In this document: in pieces, positions 33,887 through 42,521 of the stretch
How positions within the stretch are numbered: position 1 is the stretch's first letter
Layout of the letters: every line of letters begins with the position of its first letter
From: Aliiroseovarius crassostreae
GTDB lineage: Bacteria; Pseudomonadota; Alphaproteobacteria; Rhodobacterales; Rhodobacteraceae
DNA length: 64,000 nt
Assembly (NCBI RefSeq): GCF_001307765.1
Contig: NZ_LKBA01000004.1
Location: forward strand, 372,001-436,000
Reading direction: 5' to 3'
The notes under the pieces: generated by a model
What the model was told of the DNA's origin: nothing
What the model saw: only the letters and a program-made list of their open reading frames with translations
Database searches by the model: none
Made by a program: the position numbers and the translations under genes

Positions 33887-33919
33887 GGGCATTGCCCGGG
33901 GTGATCCCGGGCAATGCCC
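33887..33919 (+). terminator. Strong stem-loop between oppA and oppB (attenuator or mRNA-stabilising)
   Basis: GGGCATTGCCCGGG (33887-33900) pairs perfectly with CCCGGGCAATGCCC (33906-33919) over a 5-nt loop, just after the oppA stop. It is followed by CTCTCCC, not a T run. Such structures commonly protect oppA mRNA and reduce read-through to the permease genes. Confidence 0.7.
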
Positions 33920-34154
33920 TCTCCCTTTGCGGATCAGAGCTTGAACAACCCTTGAGAATCTGACACATGCCCGCGATCTGATGCGTCGGCCCTTTGTAAA
34001 TCTGCAAAGGAACGCCGTGGCAGGGCGGTCAATCCGCAAATTTCTGGTGAGGCATCGGGGTGGGACAGCCCTGTGTGATCACTTTTGAGGACAGTTGAGG
34101 CCGCGCTTGACCTTCATCAAGGCACGCTGCGCGTCGCTGTTACATGGGGACAGG

Positions 34155-35078
34155 ATGTTTAACTTCATCTTACGCAGGGTCGCTGTTGCGATCCCGACAC
34201 TGATCATTCTCTTGATCGCCAGTTTCTGGCTGATGCAGACCGCCCCGGGCGGCCCGTTCACTTCCGAACGGCCCTTGCCCGCGCAGGTGCTTGCCAATAT
34301 CGAGGCCAAATACGGGCTCGACCAACCGGTTTACAAACAGCTATGGGATTATGTCGTGGGCATCGTGACCCAGTTCGACTTTGGCCCGAGCTATAAATAC
34401 AAGGACCGTTCGGTCAATGATATCATCGCACAGGGGTTCCCGGTCACGCTGACCTACGGGATCATCTCTTTTGTGCTGGCGATCATTGTCGGCGGCATTC
34501 TGGGCATGGCGGCCGCCATTCGGCAAAACAGCTGGCTTGATTATTTCGCCGTGGGGGTGACCATCGGCGCGCAGGTGCTGCCGAACTTCGTGATGGCGCC
34601 GATCCTCATTCTGATTTTCACACTCTGGCTGGGCTGGCTGCCCGGTGGCGGCTGGAATGGCGGCCAGTGGGAAAACATCATCATGCCGGTGATTGCGCTG
34701 TCGACCTCTTACATGGCGTCGATTGCCCGCCTGACCCGCTCGTCGATGCTGGAGGTGCTGCGGTCGAACTTCATCCGCACCGCCCGCGCCAAGGGCCTGC
34801 CGGATCGCACCATCATCTTCCGTCACGCGCTGAAACCGGCGCTGCTTCCGGTGATTTCCTATCTCGGGCCGGCCTTTGTGGGCATGGTCACCGGGTCGTT
34901 CATCATTGATGCGATCTTCGGGACCGGCGGCATCGGCTATTTCTACGTCAACTCGGCCTTCAACCGCGATTATGCGGTGATGATGGGCCTGACGATCCTT
35001 CTGGGCTCAATGACGATCCTGTTCAACATGGTGGTCGACATCCTGTACGCTTGGATCGACCCGAAAATCCGGCTGTGA
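34155..35078 (+). CDS. oppB: Oligopeptide ABC transporter permease OppB
   Basis: A 307-residue inner-membrane permease. MFNFILRRVAVAIPTLIILLIASFW is the canonical OppB N terminus with the first membrane helix. A periplasmic loop (TSERPLPAQVLANIEAKYGLDQPVYKQLWDYV) follows, then five more helices. The cytosolic EAA loop reads RSNFIRTARAKGLPDRTIIFRHALKPALLP near 210-240, which docks OppD/OppF. Length is normal. Start is the ATG at 34155 after GGGGACAGG. oppC follows after 10 bases. Confidence 0.95.
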   Translation: MFNFILRRVAVAIPTLIILLIASFWLMQTAPGGPFTSERPLPAQVLANIEAKYGLDQPVYKQLWDYVVGIVTQFDFGPSYKYKDRSVNDIIAQGFPVTLTYGIISFVLAIIVGGILGMAAAIRQNSWLDYFAVGVTIGAQVLPNFVMAPILILIFTLWLGWLPGGGWNGGQWENIIMPVIALSTSYMASIARLTRSSMLEVLRSNFIRTARAKGLPDRTIIFRHALKPALLPVISYLGPAFVGMVTGSFIIDAIFGTGGIGYFYVNSAFNRDYAVMMGLTILLGSMTILFNMVVDILYAWIDPKIRL

Positions 35079-35088
35079 GGGTGGAGAT

Positions 35089-36033
35089 ATGACTGACAAG
35101 CTCGTTCAACCCTTTACGCAGGCCAAGACCGCAGAAATGGCCGACCGCATGGTGCAAGAAGACGTGCAGGGCCGCTCGCCCTGGACCGATGCCCGCCGCC
35201 GCTTCATGGCCAACAAGGCCGCGATGACTTCGGTCCTCGTGCTGCTGCTGGTGTTTCTCTTTTCGATCTTCGGCCATTCGATCAGCGTATTTGACATTGA
35301 AACCATCGACTGGGATGTGCTGGGGAATGTGAAAGAGGCCGGACGGCCGTCGCTGGAAAACGGCCACTTCTTTGGCTTTGATGAAAACGGTCGTGACCTC
35401 TATAACCGTGTGGTCCAAGGCTCGCGCATTTCGCTGGCCGTGGGGGTCGTTGGCGCTTTTGTGGCAGTGATCGTTGGCACGGTTTACGGCGCCACTGCCG
35501 GGTTTATCGGCGGACGCACCGACAGCATCATGATGCGCCTCGTCGATATCTTCATGTCGATCCCCTACATGTTTGTGCTGATCCTGCTCTTGGTTGTCGC
35601 CGGTCGTTCGATCACCATGATTTTTGTCGGCATCGGCCTGACCGCCTGGCTGGACATGAGCCGCATCGTGCGCGGCCAGACGCTTTCCATCAAGAACCGC
35701 GAATTCGTCGAAGCGGCCGTGGCGATCGGTGTGCCCACCTGGCAGATCATTTTCCGCCATATCGTCCCCAATCTTCTGGGGGTTGTGGTGGTCTATGCCA
35801 CGCTTCTGGTGCCGCAGATGATCCTGACCGAAAGCTTCATCTCGTTCCTGGGTCTTGGCGTGCAAGAGCCGCTGACCTCTTGGGGTGCTCTGATCTCGGA
35901 AGGGGTGAAAAGCATGAACTATGGCACGCTTTGGCAGCTGGGTTTCCCGCTGACTTTCTTTGTGATCACCATCTTCTGTTTCTTCTTCATCGGTGACGGT
36001 CTGCGTGACGCGCTGGACCCGAAAGACCGCTAA
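35089..36033 (+). CDS. oppC: Oligopeptide ABC transporter permease OppC
   Basis: A 314-residue inner-membrane permease. A cytosolic N terminus with GRSPWTDARRRFMANKAAM leads to a first helix (about 45-65). A periplasmic part contains FGFDENGRDLYNRVVQGSRISLAVG, the OppC signature. Five more helices follow, and the EAA loop is VEAAVAIGVPTWQIIFRHIVPNLLG near 205-230. Length and order fit OppC. ATG at 35089 after TGGAGA, 10 bases behind oppB. Confidence 0.95.
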   Translation: MTDKLVQPFTQAKTAEMADRMVQEDVQGRSPWTDARRRFMANKAAMTSVLVLLLVFLFSIFGHSISVFDIETIDWDVLGNVKEAGRPSLENGHFFGFDENGRDLYNRVVQGSRISLAVGVVGAFVAVIVGTVYGATAGFIGGRTDSIMMRLVDIFMSIPYMFVLILLLVVAGRSITMIFVGIGLTAWLDMSRIVRGQTLSIKNREFVEAAVAIGVPTWQIIFRHIVPNLLGVVVVYATLLVPQMILTESFISFLGLGVQEPLTSWGALISEGVKSMNYGTLWQLGFPLTFFVITIFCFFFIGDGLRDALDPKDR

Positions 36034-36045
36034 GGGGGATGTGAA

Positions 36046-37020
36046 ATGGCACTACTTGAAGTTCGTGACCTGAAGGTCCAGTTTGACACCCCCGATGGCA
36101 CAGTGACCGCTGTGGACGGGATCAGTTTTGACCTCAACAAAGGCGAAACGCTGGGGGTTGTGGGGGAAAGCGGATCCGGCAAGTCGCAGACCGTTTTCGC
36201 GATCATGGGGCTTTTGGCGCAAAACGGCCGGGCCTCTGGCTCGGTCAAGCTCGATGGGCAGGAAATCCTGAACCTGCCCACAGCGCAACTCAACAAGATC
36301 CGCGCGGAAAAGATCGCAATGATCTTTCAGGATCCGATGACCTGCCTGAACCCGTTCCTGCGGGTCTCGGACCAGATGGCCGAGGTGCTGACCCACCACA
36401 AGGGGATCAGCAAGCGCGAGGCGGTGAAACAGGCGGTCGACATGCTGGATGCTGTGCGCATTCCCGAGGCGAAAAAGCGCATCACCATGTATCCGCATGA
36501 GTTTTCCGGCGGGATGCGCCAGCGGGTAATGATCGCCATGTCGCTTCTGTGCAAACCGGACGTGCTGGTGGCGGATGAACCCACAACCGCGCTTGACGTG
36601 ACCGTGCAGGCGCAGATCATGGACCTGCTGGCCGATCTGCAGCGCGACTTCAACATGGCGATCATTCTGATCACCCATGATCTGGGTGTCGTGGCAGGGT
36701 CGTGCAAGGAAACGCTGGTCATGTATGGCGGGCAGCAGATGGAATATGGCACCACCGAGGGCCTGTTCGAGATGCCGACCCACCCTTACACGATGGGCCT
36801 TCTGCAGGCGGTTCCCCGGCTGGATATCGAAAGCGCGCGTCTGGCCACCATCGCGGGCAGCCCTCCTAACATGATGAACATGCCCAAAGGGTGCCCGTTC
36901 TCGCCGCGATGCGACTTTGCAGATGATCGTTGCGCCGTGGAACGGCCGACACTGGATGGTGTCGCGGGCCGTAAGGTGCGGCGCCGCGCCTGCCTGAAAC
37001 CGCTGGAGGACCTGGCATGA
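36046..37020 (+). CDS. oppD: Oligopeptide ABC transporter ATPase OppD
   Basis: A 324-residue cytosolic ATPase. Walker [10 protein letters not shown] near 40, Q loop [11 protein letters not shown] near 103, ABC signature [16 protein letters not shown] near 155, Walker [15 protein letters not shown] near 175 and H switch [10 protein letters not shown] near 210. The C-terminal oligopeptide domain ends with [19 protein letters not shown], a Cys-rich motif seen in Opp/Dpp ATPases. It overlaps oppF by ATGA coupling and follows oppC by 12 bases. Confidence 0.96.
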   Translation: MALLEVRDLKVQFDTPDGTVTAVDGISFDLNKGETLGVVGESGSGKSQTVFAIMGLLAQNGRASGSVKLDGQEILNLPTAQLNKIRAEKIAMIFQDPMTCLNPFLRVSDQMAEVLTHHKGISKREAVKQAVDMLDAVRIPEAKKRITMYPHEFSGGMRQRVMIAMSLLCKPDVLVADEPTTALDVTVQAQIMDLLADLQRDFNMAIILITHDLGVVAGSCKETLVMYGGQQMEYGTTEGLFEMPTHPYTMGLLQAVPRLDIESARLATIAGSPPNMMNMPKGCPFSPRCDFADDRCAVERPTLDGVAGRKVRRRACLKPLEDLA

Positions 37021-38012
37021 AGGACATGAACAGCAAAGACCCGCTCCTCACCGTGCGGGACCTGAAAGTCTGGTTTGATATCAAACGCGAGGGCGCCATG
37101 CCCTGGACGCCGTCTGATACGCTGAAGGCCGTGGATGGGGTGGATTTCGACCTGATGCCGGGGGAAACTCTGGGCATTGTGGGCGAAAGCGGCTGTGGCA
37201 AGTCCACGCTGGCGCGTGCCATCATGCGGATGGTGCCCGCCGAGGCGGGGACCGCTCTGTGGCTGGGCGATGACCTGCTGACAATGTCGCGGCGGGACAT
37301 GAATAAACGCCGCAAAGAGATGCAGATGATCTTCCAGGATCCGCTGGCATCCCTGAACCCGCGCATGCCCATCGGCCAGATCGTGGCCGAACCGCTGAAA
37401 ACCCATTTCCCGGACATGTCCGGGTCCGAGGTCAAGCAACGTGTGCGAGAGGTGCTCGACCGGGTCGGCATTCTGCCCAACATGATCAACCGCTACCCGC
37501 ATGAGTTTTCCGGTGGGCAGTGTCAGCGCATCGGTATCGCCCGCGCGCTGGTGGTGAAACCGCGGATGATCATCTGCGACGAACCGGTTTCGGCGCTGGA
37601 TGTGTCGATCCAGGCGCAGGTGATCAACCTCCTGATGGACCTGCAGGAAGAAATGGGCCTTTCGCTCATCTTCATCGCACATGACCTTTCCGTGGTGAAA
37701 CATATCTCAACCCGCGTCATGGTGCTCTATCTGGGCAATGTGATGGAAATCAGCGAGGCCGAGCAGCTCTATCGCGCGCCGGGTCATCCCTACACGCAGG
37801 CGCTGATCTCGGCGGTGCCGATCCCGGACCCAAAAGCCGAAGCCTCGAAACAGGTGATGCTGCTGGATGCCGATCTGCCCTCACCACTCAACCCGCCGTC
37901 AGGCTGCGTGTTCCGCACCCGCTGCCCGCATGCAAAAGAGATCTGTGGTCAGGAAAAACCGCGCCTCACGGATCGCGGCAATCAACAGCAAGTGGCCTGC
38001 CATCTGCTTTGA
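37017..38012 (+). CDS. oppF: Oligopeptide ABC transporter ATPase OppF
   Basis: A 331-residue cytosolic ATPase, partner of OppD. Walker [10 protein letters not shown] near 57, Q loop [15 protein letters not shown] near 105, signature [16 protein letters not shown] near 162, Walker [15 protein letters not shown] near 182 and [13 protein letters not shown] near 217. The C-terminal domain ends with the Cys-rich [19 protein letters not shown]. The first ATG at 37017 overlaps the oppD stop; a second in-frame ATG three codons on is an alternative. Confidence 0.96.
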   Translation: MKDMNSKDPLLTVRDLKVWFDIKREGAMPWTPSDTLKAVDGVDFDLMPGETLGIVGESGCGKSTLARAIMRMVPAEAGTALWLGDDLLTMSRRDMNKRRKEMQMIFQDPLASLNPRMPIGQIVAEPLKTHFPDMSGSEVKQRVREVLDRVGILPNMINRYPHEFSGGQCQRIGIARALVVKPRMIICDEPVSALDVSIQAQVINLLMDLQEEMGLSLIFIAHDLSVVKHISTRVMVLYLGNVMEISEAEQLYRAPGHPYTQALISAVPIPDPKAEASKQVMLLDADLPSPLNPPSGCVFRTRCPHAKEICGQEKPRLTDRGNQQQVACHLL

Positions 38013-38033
38013 GCCACCCGAGATCACACATCA

Positions 38034-38066
38034 AAAAAGCCCCCACCTGACCGGTGGGGGATTTTT
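38034..38066 (+). terminator. Terminator of the opp operon
   Basis: AAAAAAGCCCCCACC-TGAC-CGGTGGGGGATTTTTC forms a GC-rich hairpin with a T run about 20 bases after the oppF stop. The A run on the other side would also serve the convergent copZ-like transcript. Confidence 0.92.
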
Positions 38067-38089
38067 CATGTCCCGCGCTTCGCTTGGGA

Positions 38090-38205
38090 TCTGCCTCCGG
38101 CGGGGATATTTGTGACAAGAAAAAAGACCGTCCTGGCAGCCTCTTTTTCTTGCTGGAAATACCTCGGGGTGAGCCTCGAAGAGGCGAGGGGCAGCGCCCC
38201 TTTTT
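38090..38205. repeat. GC-rich intergenic repeat pair (copy h)
   Basis: Two inverted units: CCTCCGGCGGGGATATTTGTGACAAGAAAAAAGA and, after a short loop, CTTTTTCTTGCTGGAAATACCTCGGGGTGAGC. The distal GAGGCGAGGGGCAGCGCCCC follows. It lies between convergent oppF and the copZ-like gene, right behind the oppF terminator. Confidence 0.68.
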
Positions 38206-38246
38206 GAATGAGGTCAGGTGGCCCGTCTTTGGCGGTGCCGGGTCAG

Positions 38247-38441
38247 TCAGGTGGGGGTGGCGGGAAACCCGATTGCATTCAGCAGCTCAATCACCCGATC
38301 CGTTGAAAGCCCCGATACGGCCACCTGACGATTTTCCATGTCAAAGCTGATCTCAACCCCGTCACCAGCCCCCTCGAGCGCTTTGGTGATCGAGGCTTTG
38401 CAATGGCCGCAACTCATGTCGGGGACGTTGAATTTGGTCAT
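38247..38441 (-). CDS. Heavy-metal-associated domain protein, CopZ-like copper chaperone
   Basis: A 64-residue single HMA domain. MTKFNVPDMSCGHCKASITKAL carries the metal-binding MxCxxC motif (Cys11 and Cys14). The rest gives the expected beta-alpha-beta pattern (VEISFDMENRQVAVSG, DRVIELLNAIGF). The family binds Cu(I) and hands it to CopA-type P-ATPases in the cytosol. No copA or cueR gene is adjacent. Start at the ATG at 38441. A palindrome AGGTCAAG-N13-CTTGACCT lies 57 bases upstream. Confidence 0.9.
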   Translation of the reverse strand: MTKFNVPDMSCGHCKASITKALEGAGDGVEISFDMENRQVAVSGLSTDRVIELLNAIGFPATPT

Positions 38442-38782
38442 GGTTCTGCTCCTATTGGCAGTTCGATAAAGTGAGAGAATTTCGCAATGAGAGTATCAGG
38501 TCAAGCGCAGCTTTGCCCCTTGACCTTTTGTCACATCAGCCAATTGGGGTTTGTTGCATAAGTGTTGAAAATGATCTGGCGTCCCAAGCTAAATATAGTG
38601 TTCCGAGTGGGGGAAGCGCTTGAACAAACCCGTGCCGGTGCCGGATTTTTTTGATCTGCCACCACCACATAACGCCTTTTGGTTGATGAAGGTCAAAGCG
38701 GTTTTGTGTAGGTCAGTTATGACAAAATCATCCCCGCCCCCATGGTGTTGGGCGGGGCAACCGGCTTCTTCAGGAGTGCGCA
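38442..38782. promoter_or_regulatory. Divergent intergenic region with two inverted repeats
   Basis: 341 bases between the copper chaperone and the acyl-CoA synthetase/GNAT gene; no gene seen. AGGTCAAG (38498-38505) and CTTGACCT (38519-38526) form a perfect inverted repeat upstream of the chaperone. CCCCGCCC (38732-38739) and GGGCGGGG (38750-38757) form a hairpin 25 bases before the GNAT-fusion start codon, in its likely 5' untranslated leader. Roles are inferred from place only. Confidence 0.45.
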
Positions 38783-41473
38783 ATGGACGCCCACCCGCTC
38801 AACCTGCTTTTCAACCCCCGTTCCGTTGCGGTGTACGGGGCCAGTGTGACCTCGAATTCCGTAGGGGCGCTCACCTATGCCAACCTTCGCGAAGGGGGAT
38901 TTAAGGGCAGGATTTTCCCGGTAAACCCGAAATATGAGACATTGGATGAGGTGCCCTGTTACGCCCGCACAAGCGATCTGCCAGAAGAGGTGGACCTGGC
39001 CGTGATTGCCACTCCGGCCCGGGTGGTGCCAGCTATTCTGCGCGATCTCGGGGAAGAAGGGATCAAGCATGCGATTGTCCTGTCCGCGGGCTTTGGCGAA
39101 GGGGCGGCGGACAAGGCGCAGGGCAAGCGGCTTGAGGCCGAAGCGATCGCCGCCGCGCGGAAATACGGGATCCGTTTCCTGGGGCCGAACTGTGTCGGGT
39201 TGACCCGTCCATGGCTGGGGCTGAACGCGTCTTTCCTGCGCACCCAGGCCCCCGAAGGGCGGCTTGCGCTGGTGTCCCAGTCCGGGGCGCTTCTGTCTGC
39301 CATTGCGGATTGGGCCGGCCCGCACCATTCCGGGTTTTCGGCCATGGTCTCTTTGGGCAATTCGATCAATATCGACTTTGGCGATGTGGTGGAGTTTCTG
39401 GCGACCGACCCCAAGACCGATGCCATTTTGCTTTATGTCGAAGGGTTGCGGGATGCGCCCGGCTTCCTGTCCGCTGTGCGCCACGCCGCTCGGATGAAAC
39501 CGGTGATTGTCGTGAAATCGGGCCGCCACGCGGTAAGTGCCGAAGCGGCCCACACCCATACTGGGGCGCTGATCGGATCGGATGCGGTGTTTGACGCGGC
39601 CATCGAACGTGTCGGTGCCGTGCGGGCCGATACGCTGGGTCAGCTTTTTGCCGCCGCCGAAATCCTTGCCAACTCGAAAAAAGCCAGCGGAAAGCGGCTT
39701 TGCATCGTGACCAATGGCGGCGGGGCCGGGGTTTTGGCGGCCGATCGTGCGGTGGATCTGGGGCTCGAACTTCCGCCGCTGTCGGACAAGACGAAATCCG
39801 CGCTGGATCAGGTGCTGCCCCCGTTCTGGAGCCACGCCAACCCGGTGGATATCTTAGGCGATGCAAGCCCCGAGGCCTATCATGCGGCGGTCAAGGCCGC
39901 GATGGCGGATCCGGACAATGATGGCGTTCTCGTGCTCCTGACCCCGCAGGCGATGACCTACCCGACCGCCGTGGCCCGCGCGGTGATCGACGCGTTGCCG
40001 AAACGGCGCAAAAAGCCGGTTCTGGCCTGCTGGATGGGTGAAAGCTCGGTGCTGGAGGCACGCAAGCTGCTCAGCGAGAACGGGGTGTCTGATTTCCAGA
40101 CCCCGGAACGCGCGGTTGAGGGGTTCAGCTATCTGGCAAAGCACCATCGCAACCGCAAGCTGGCGCTGGAAATGCCGCGCGCGCTGCCGCCCGAAGCGCA
40201 GCCGGATTATGACGGGGCACGGATGATCATCGAAGGCGCCCTGTCCGAGGGGCGCAAGATGCTGTCGGATACGGAGAGCAAGGCGCTTTTGCGCGCGTTC
40301 CACGTCCCGGTGAATATCACGATCGAGGCCACTGACCCACGCGCCGCATTGGTGGCTGCGGAAACGGTGGGCTTCCCGGTGGCGATGAAAATCAACTCGC
40401 CCGATATCACCCACAAGACCGATGTGGGGGGGGTCAAGATCAATATCGCCCATGCGGCCAGCGTGAAACGGGCGTTTCATGAAATTGTCGCCAACGCGCG
40501 CAGGGCGCTGCCCGAGGCCGCCATTCACGGTGTCACGGTTGAGCCGATGGCGCAGTTGCGGCAGACCCGCGAGCTGGTGATCGGCGCCAGCCGTGATCCG
40601 GTGTTTGGCCCCACCATCCTGTTTGGCGCGGGTGGCACCATGGTTGAGGTGATGCGCGACAGCGCGGTGGCGCTTCCTCCGATCAACTCGGTTGTGGCCA
40701 ACCGTCTGATCAACCGGACCAAAGTGTCCAAGGCGCTGGACCGGTTCCGGGATTACGCCCCGGTGGACCGGGCGGCGGTGGTTGATGTGCTGAAACGCGT
40801 CTCGAAGATTGTCAGCGAGTTGCCAGAGGTGCTCTCGCTCGACATCAACCCGCTGATGGCGGGGCCGGATGGGGTGCTGGCTGTGGATGCACGTATCGAG
40901 GTGGCCCGCCCGCCTGCCAGTGACGGGATCTATGATCACCTGGCGATCCATCCCTATCCGCGCCACCTGATGCGCCAGACCTATCTGACCGATGGCACGC
41001 CGTTGATGATCCGCCCGATCCGCACCGATGATGCGGACCATGTGCAGGAGTTTACCCGCAACCTGTCGGAAGAGGCGCGACTGATGCGTTTCATGGGGCA
41101 GGTGAACGAGCTGAGCCCGGAAATGCTGGTGCAATTCACTCAGCTCGACTATCGCCGCGAAATGGCATTGGTCGCCATGGCCGAACTTGACGGGAGCGAG
41201 GTGCAGGTTGGCGTGGCGCGCTATGTGATCAACCCCGACGGGCGGACCTGCGAATTTGCGGTCGCGGTCTCGGACCAGATCCAGCATCAGGGCCTTGGCA
41301 CCAAACTGATGAAAGGCTTGTTCCATGCCGCCAGCCAGCATGGGCTGGAAGTGATCGAAGGCTCAGTTCTGAAGAAAAACGAACCGATGCTGCGATTGAT
41401 GAAAGAGCTGGGTTTCACCCAGCGCCCCGATCCCGATGACCGTGAACTGGTGATCGTGGAGAGGTGGATCTGA
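38783..41473 (+). CDS. NDP-forming acyl-CoA synthetase-like protein fused to a GNAT acetyltransferase (Pat-like)
   Basis: An 896-residue fusion. Residues about 8-130 are a CoA-binding domain (FNPRSVAVYGASVTSNSVGAL). The succinyl-CoA ligase-like segments follow (LGPNCVGL, LVSQSGALLSAIADWA, SLGNSINIDFGDVVEFL, KSGRHAVSAEAAHTHTGAL). An ATP-grasp part (about 480-700) has PVAMKINSPDITHKTDVGGVK and EVLSLDINPLMAG. A C-terminal GNAT domain (about 735-890) has MIRPIRTDDADHV and the acetyl-CoA loop IQHQGLGTKLM. This is the architecture of Pat/PatZ protein lysine acetyltransferases, whose known target in other bacteria is acetyl-CoA synthetase. An HDAC-like gene follows 67 bases later. Confidence 0.88.
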   Translation: MDAHPLNLLFNPRSVAVYGASVTSNSVGALTYANLREGGFKGRIFPVNPKYETLDEVPCYARTSDLPEEVDLAVIATPARVVPAILRDLGEEGIKHAIVLSAGFGEGAADKAQGKRLEAEAIAAARKYGIRFLGPNCVGLTRPWLGLNASFLRTQAPEGRLALVSQSGALLSAIADWAGPHHSGFSAMVSLGNSINIDFGDVVEFLATDPKTDAILLYVEGLRDAPGFLSAVRHAARMKPVIVVKSGRHAVSAEAAHTHTGALIGSDAVFDAAIERVGAVRADTLGQLFAAAEILANSKKASGKRLCIVTNGGGAGVLAADRAVDLGLELPPLSDKTKSALDQVLPPFWSHANPVDILGDASPEAYHAAVKAAMADPDNDGVLVLLTPQAMTYPTAVARAVIDALPKRRKKPVLACWMGESSVLEARKLLSENGVSDFQTPERAVEGFSYLAKHHRNRKLALEMPRALPPEAQPDYDGARMIIEGALSEGRKMLSDTESKALLRAFHVPVNITIEATDPRAALVAAETVGFPVAMKINSPDITHKTDVGGVKINIAHAASVKRAFHEIVANARRALPEAAIHGVTVEPMAQLRQTRELVIGASRDPVFGPTILFGAGGTMVEVMRDSAVALPPINSVVANRLINRTKVSKALDRFRDYAPVDRAAVVDVLKRVSKIVSELPEVLSLDINPLMAGPDGVLAVDARIEVARPPASDGIYDHLAIHPYPRHLMRQTYLTDGTPLMIRPIRTDDADHVQEFTRNLSEEARLMRFMGQVNELSPEMLVQFTQLDYRREMALVAMAELDGSEVQVGVARYVINPDGRTCEFAVAVSDQIQHQGLGTKLMKGLFHAASQHGLEVIEGSVLKKNEPMLRLMKELGFTQRPDPDDRELVIVERWI

Positions 41474-41540
41474 CGGTCCGTAAAGGTGCCGTTGCACCGG
41501 ACAGACCAAAAAGAATGAGGCAGAGGTAAGGGAGGACCAG

Positions 41541-42464
41541 ATGCTGTCAATGATATCACACCCGGAGTGCCGGGATCATGACGCAGGGGCGATGCACCCG
41601 GAAACCAAGGAACGGCTGGATGCGATCATGAACCAGCTGATCATGTCGGGGATGGATTACGTGATCCGGCACCGGGACGCGCCGCTGGTCACCCGTGAAC
41701 AGCTCGAAAGGGTGCATGCGGTTGAATACCTTGACCGGGTCTATGCGATTGCGCCGGGCGAGGGCATGCAGTCGATCGAAGTGGATGGCGACACGGTGAT
41801 GAGTCCTGGCACGCTGCGCGCCGCTGAACGCGCCGCCGGGTCGGGGGTGATGGGGGTCGACCTGATCATGTCCGGCGAAGCCAACCCGATCTTCTGCGCC
41901 GTGCGCCCGCCCGGGCATCACGCCGAACGTGCCGAGGCGATGGGCTTTTGCCTGTTCAACAATATCGCCGTCGCCGCCGCCCATGCGCTTGAGGTCCACG
42001 GGCTTGAGCGTGTCGCGATTATCGACTTTGACGTGCACCACGGCAATGGCACCGAGGAGATCTTCAAGGGGGAGCCGCGCGTGCTGTTCTGCTCCAGCTT
42101 CCAGCACCCGTTCTATCCGTTTACCGGGCACGAGAAGGAAACCGACAACCTCGTCGATATTCCCCTCTCCGCAGGGGCCGGCAGCACCGAGTTCCGCGAG
42201 GCGGTGAGCGACCACTGGTTGCCGCACCTGCATGATTTCAAACCGCAATTGGTGCTGATTTCAGCCGGGTTCGATGCCCATACCGCAGATGACATGTCGT
42301 CGGTCAATTTGGTGGATGCAGATTACGAATGGGTGACGCATCGCCTCAAGGAGGTGGCGGATCAACATGCTGACGGGCGGATCCTGTCGATGCTTGAAGG
42401 CGGGTATGAACCGGATGTGCTGGCGCGCTCCGTGGTCAAGCACCTGAACGTATTGCTGGGCTGA
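41541..42464 (+). CDS. Histone-deacetylase-family (class II type) deacetylase
   Basis: A 307-residue zinc-dependent deacetylase of the arginase/HDAC fold. Active-site motifs: HPETKERLDAI near 18, the charge-relay RPPGHHAERAEAMGFCLFNNIAVAA near 120-145, the metal ligands DFDVHHGNGTEEIF near 160-173 and SAGFDAHTADDM near 240-251, and the C-terminal EGGYEPDVLARS near 285-296 with the catalytic Tyr. The family includes acetylpolyamine amidohydrolases and AcuC. Co-location with a Pat-like acetyltransferase suggests reversal of protein acylation. ATG at 41541 after GGGAGG. Confidence 0.93.
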   Translation: MLSMISHPECRDHDAGAMHPETKERLDAIMNQLIMSGMDYVIRHRDAPLVTREQLERVHAVEYLDRVYAIAPGEGMQSIEVDGDTVMSPGTLRAAERAAGSGVMGVDLIMSGEANPIFCAVRPPGHHAERAEAMGFCLFNNIAVAAAHALEVHGLERVAIIDFDVHHGNGTEEIFKGEPRVLFCSSFQHPFYPFTGHEKETDNLVDIPLSAGAGSTEFREAVSDHWLPHLHDFKPQLVLISAGFDAHTADDMSSVNLVDADYEWVTHRLKEVADQHADGRILSMLEGGYEPDVLARSVVKHLNVLLG

Positions 42465-42521
42465 TCGCCCGGCGTATCCGCCCGAAAGGGCGTGACACCA
42501 GCAAAGGAAAAGAGGCGCATT

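Noticed and set aside
38498-38526. MerR/CueR-type copper operator upstream of the copper chaperone
   Set aside because: The half-sites are in the opposite order (AGGT...ACCT) to the CueR sites known from copA promoters, and spacing differs.
39854-41341. Long antisense open frame of 495 codons inside the acyl-CoA synthetase/GNAT gene
   Set aside because: Same cause; the plus-strand protein is a clear multi-domain family member, and the antisense product is His/Arg-rich without any domain.
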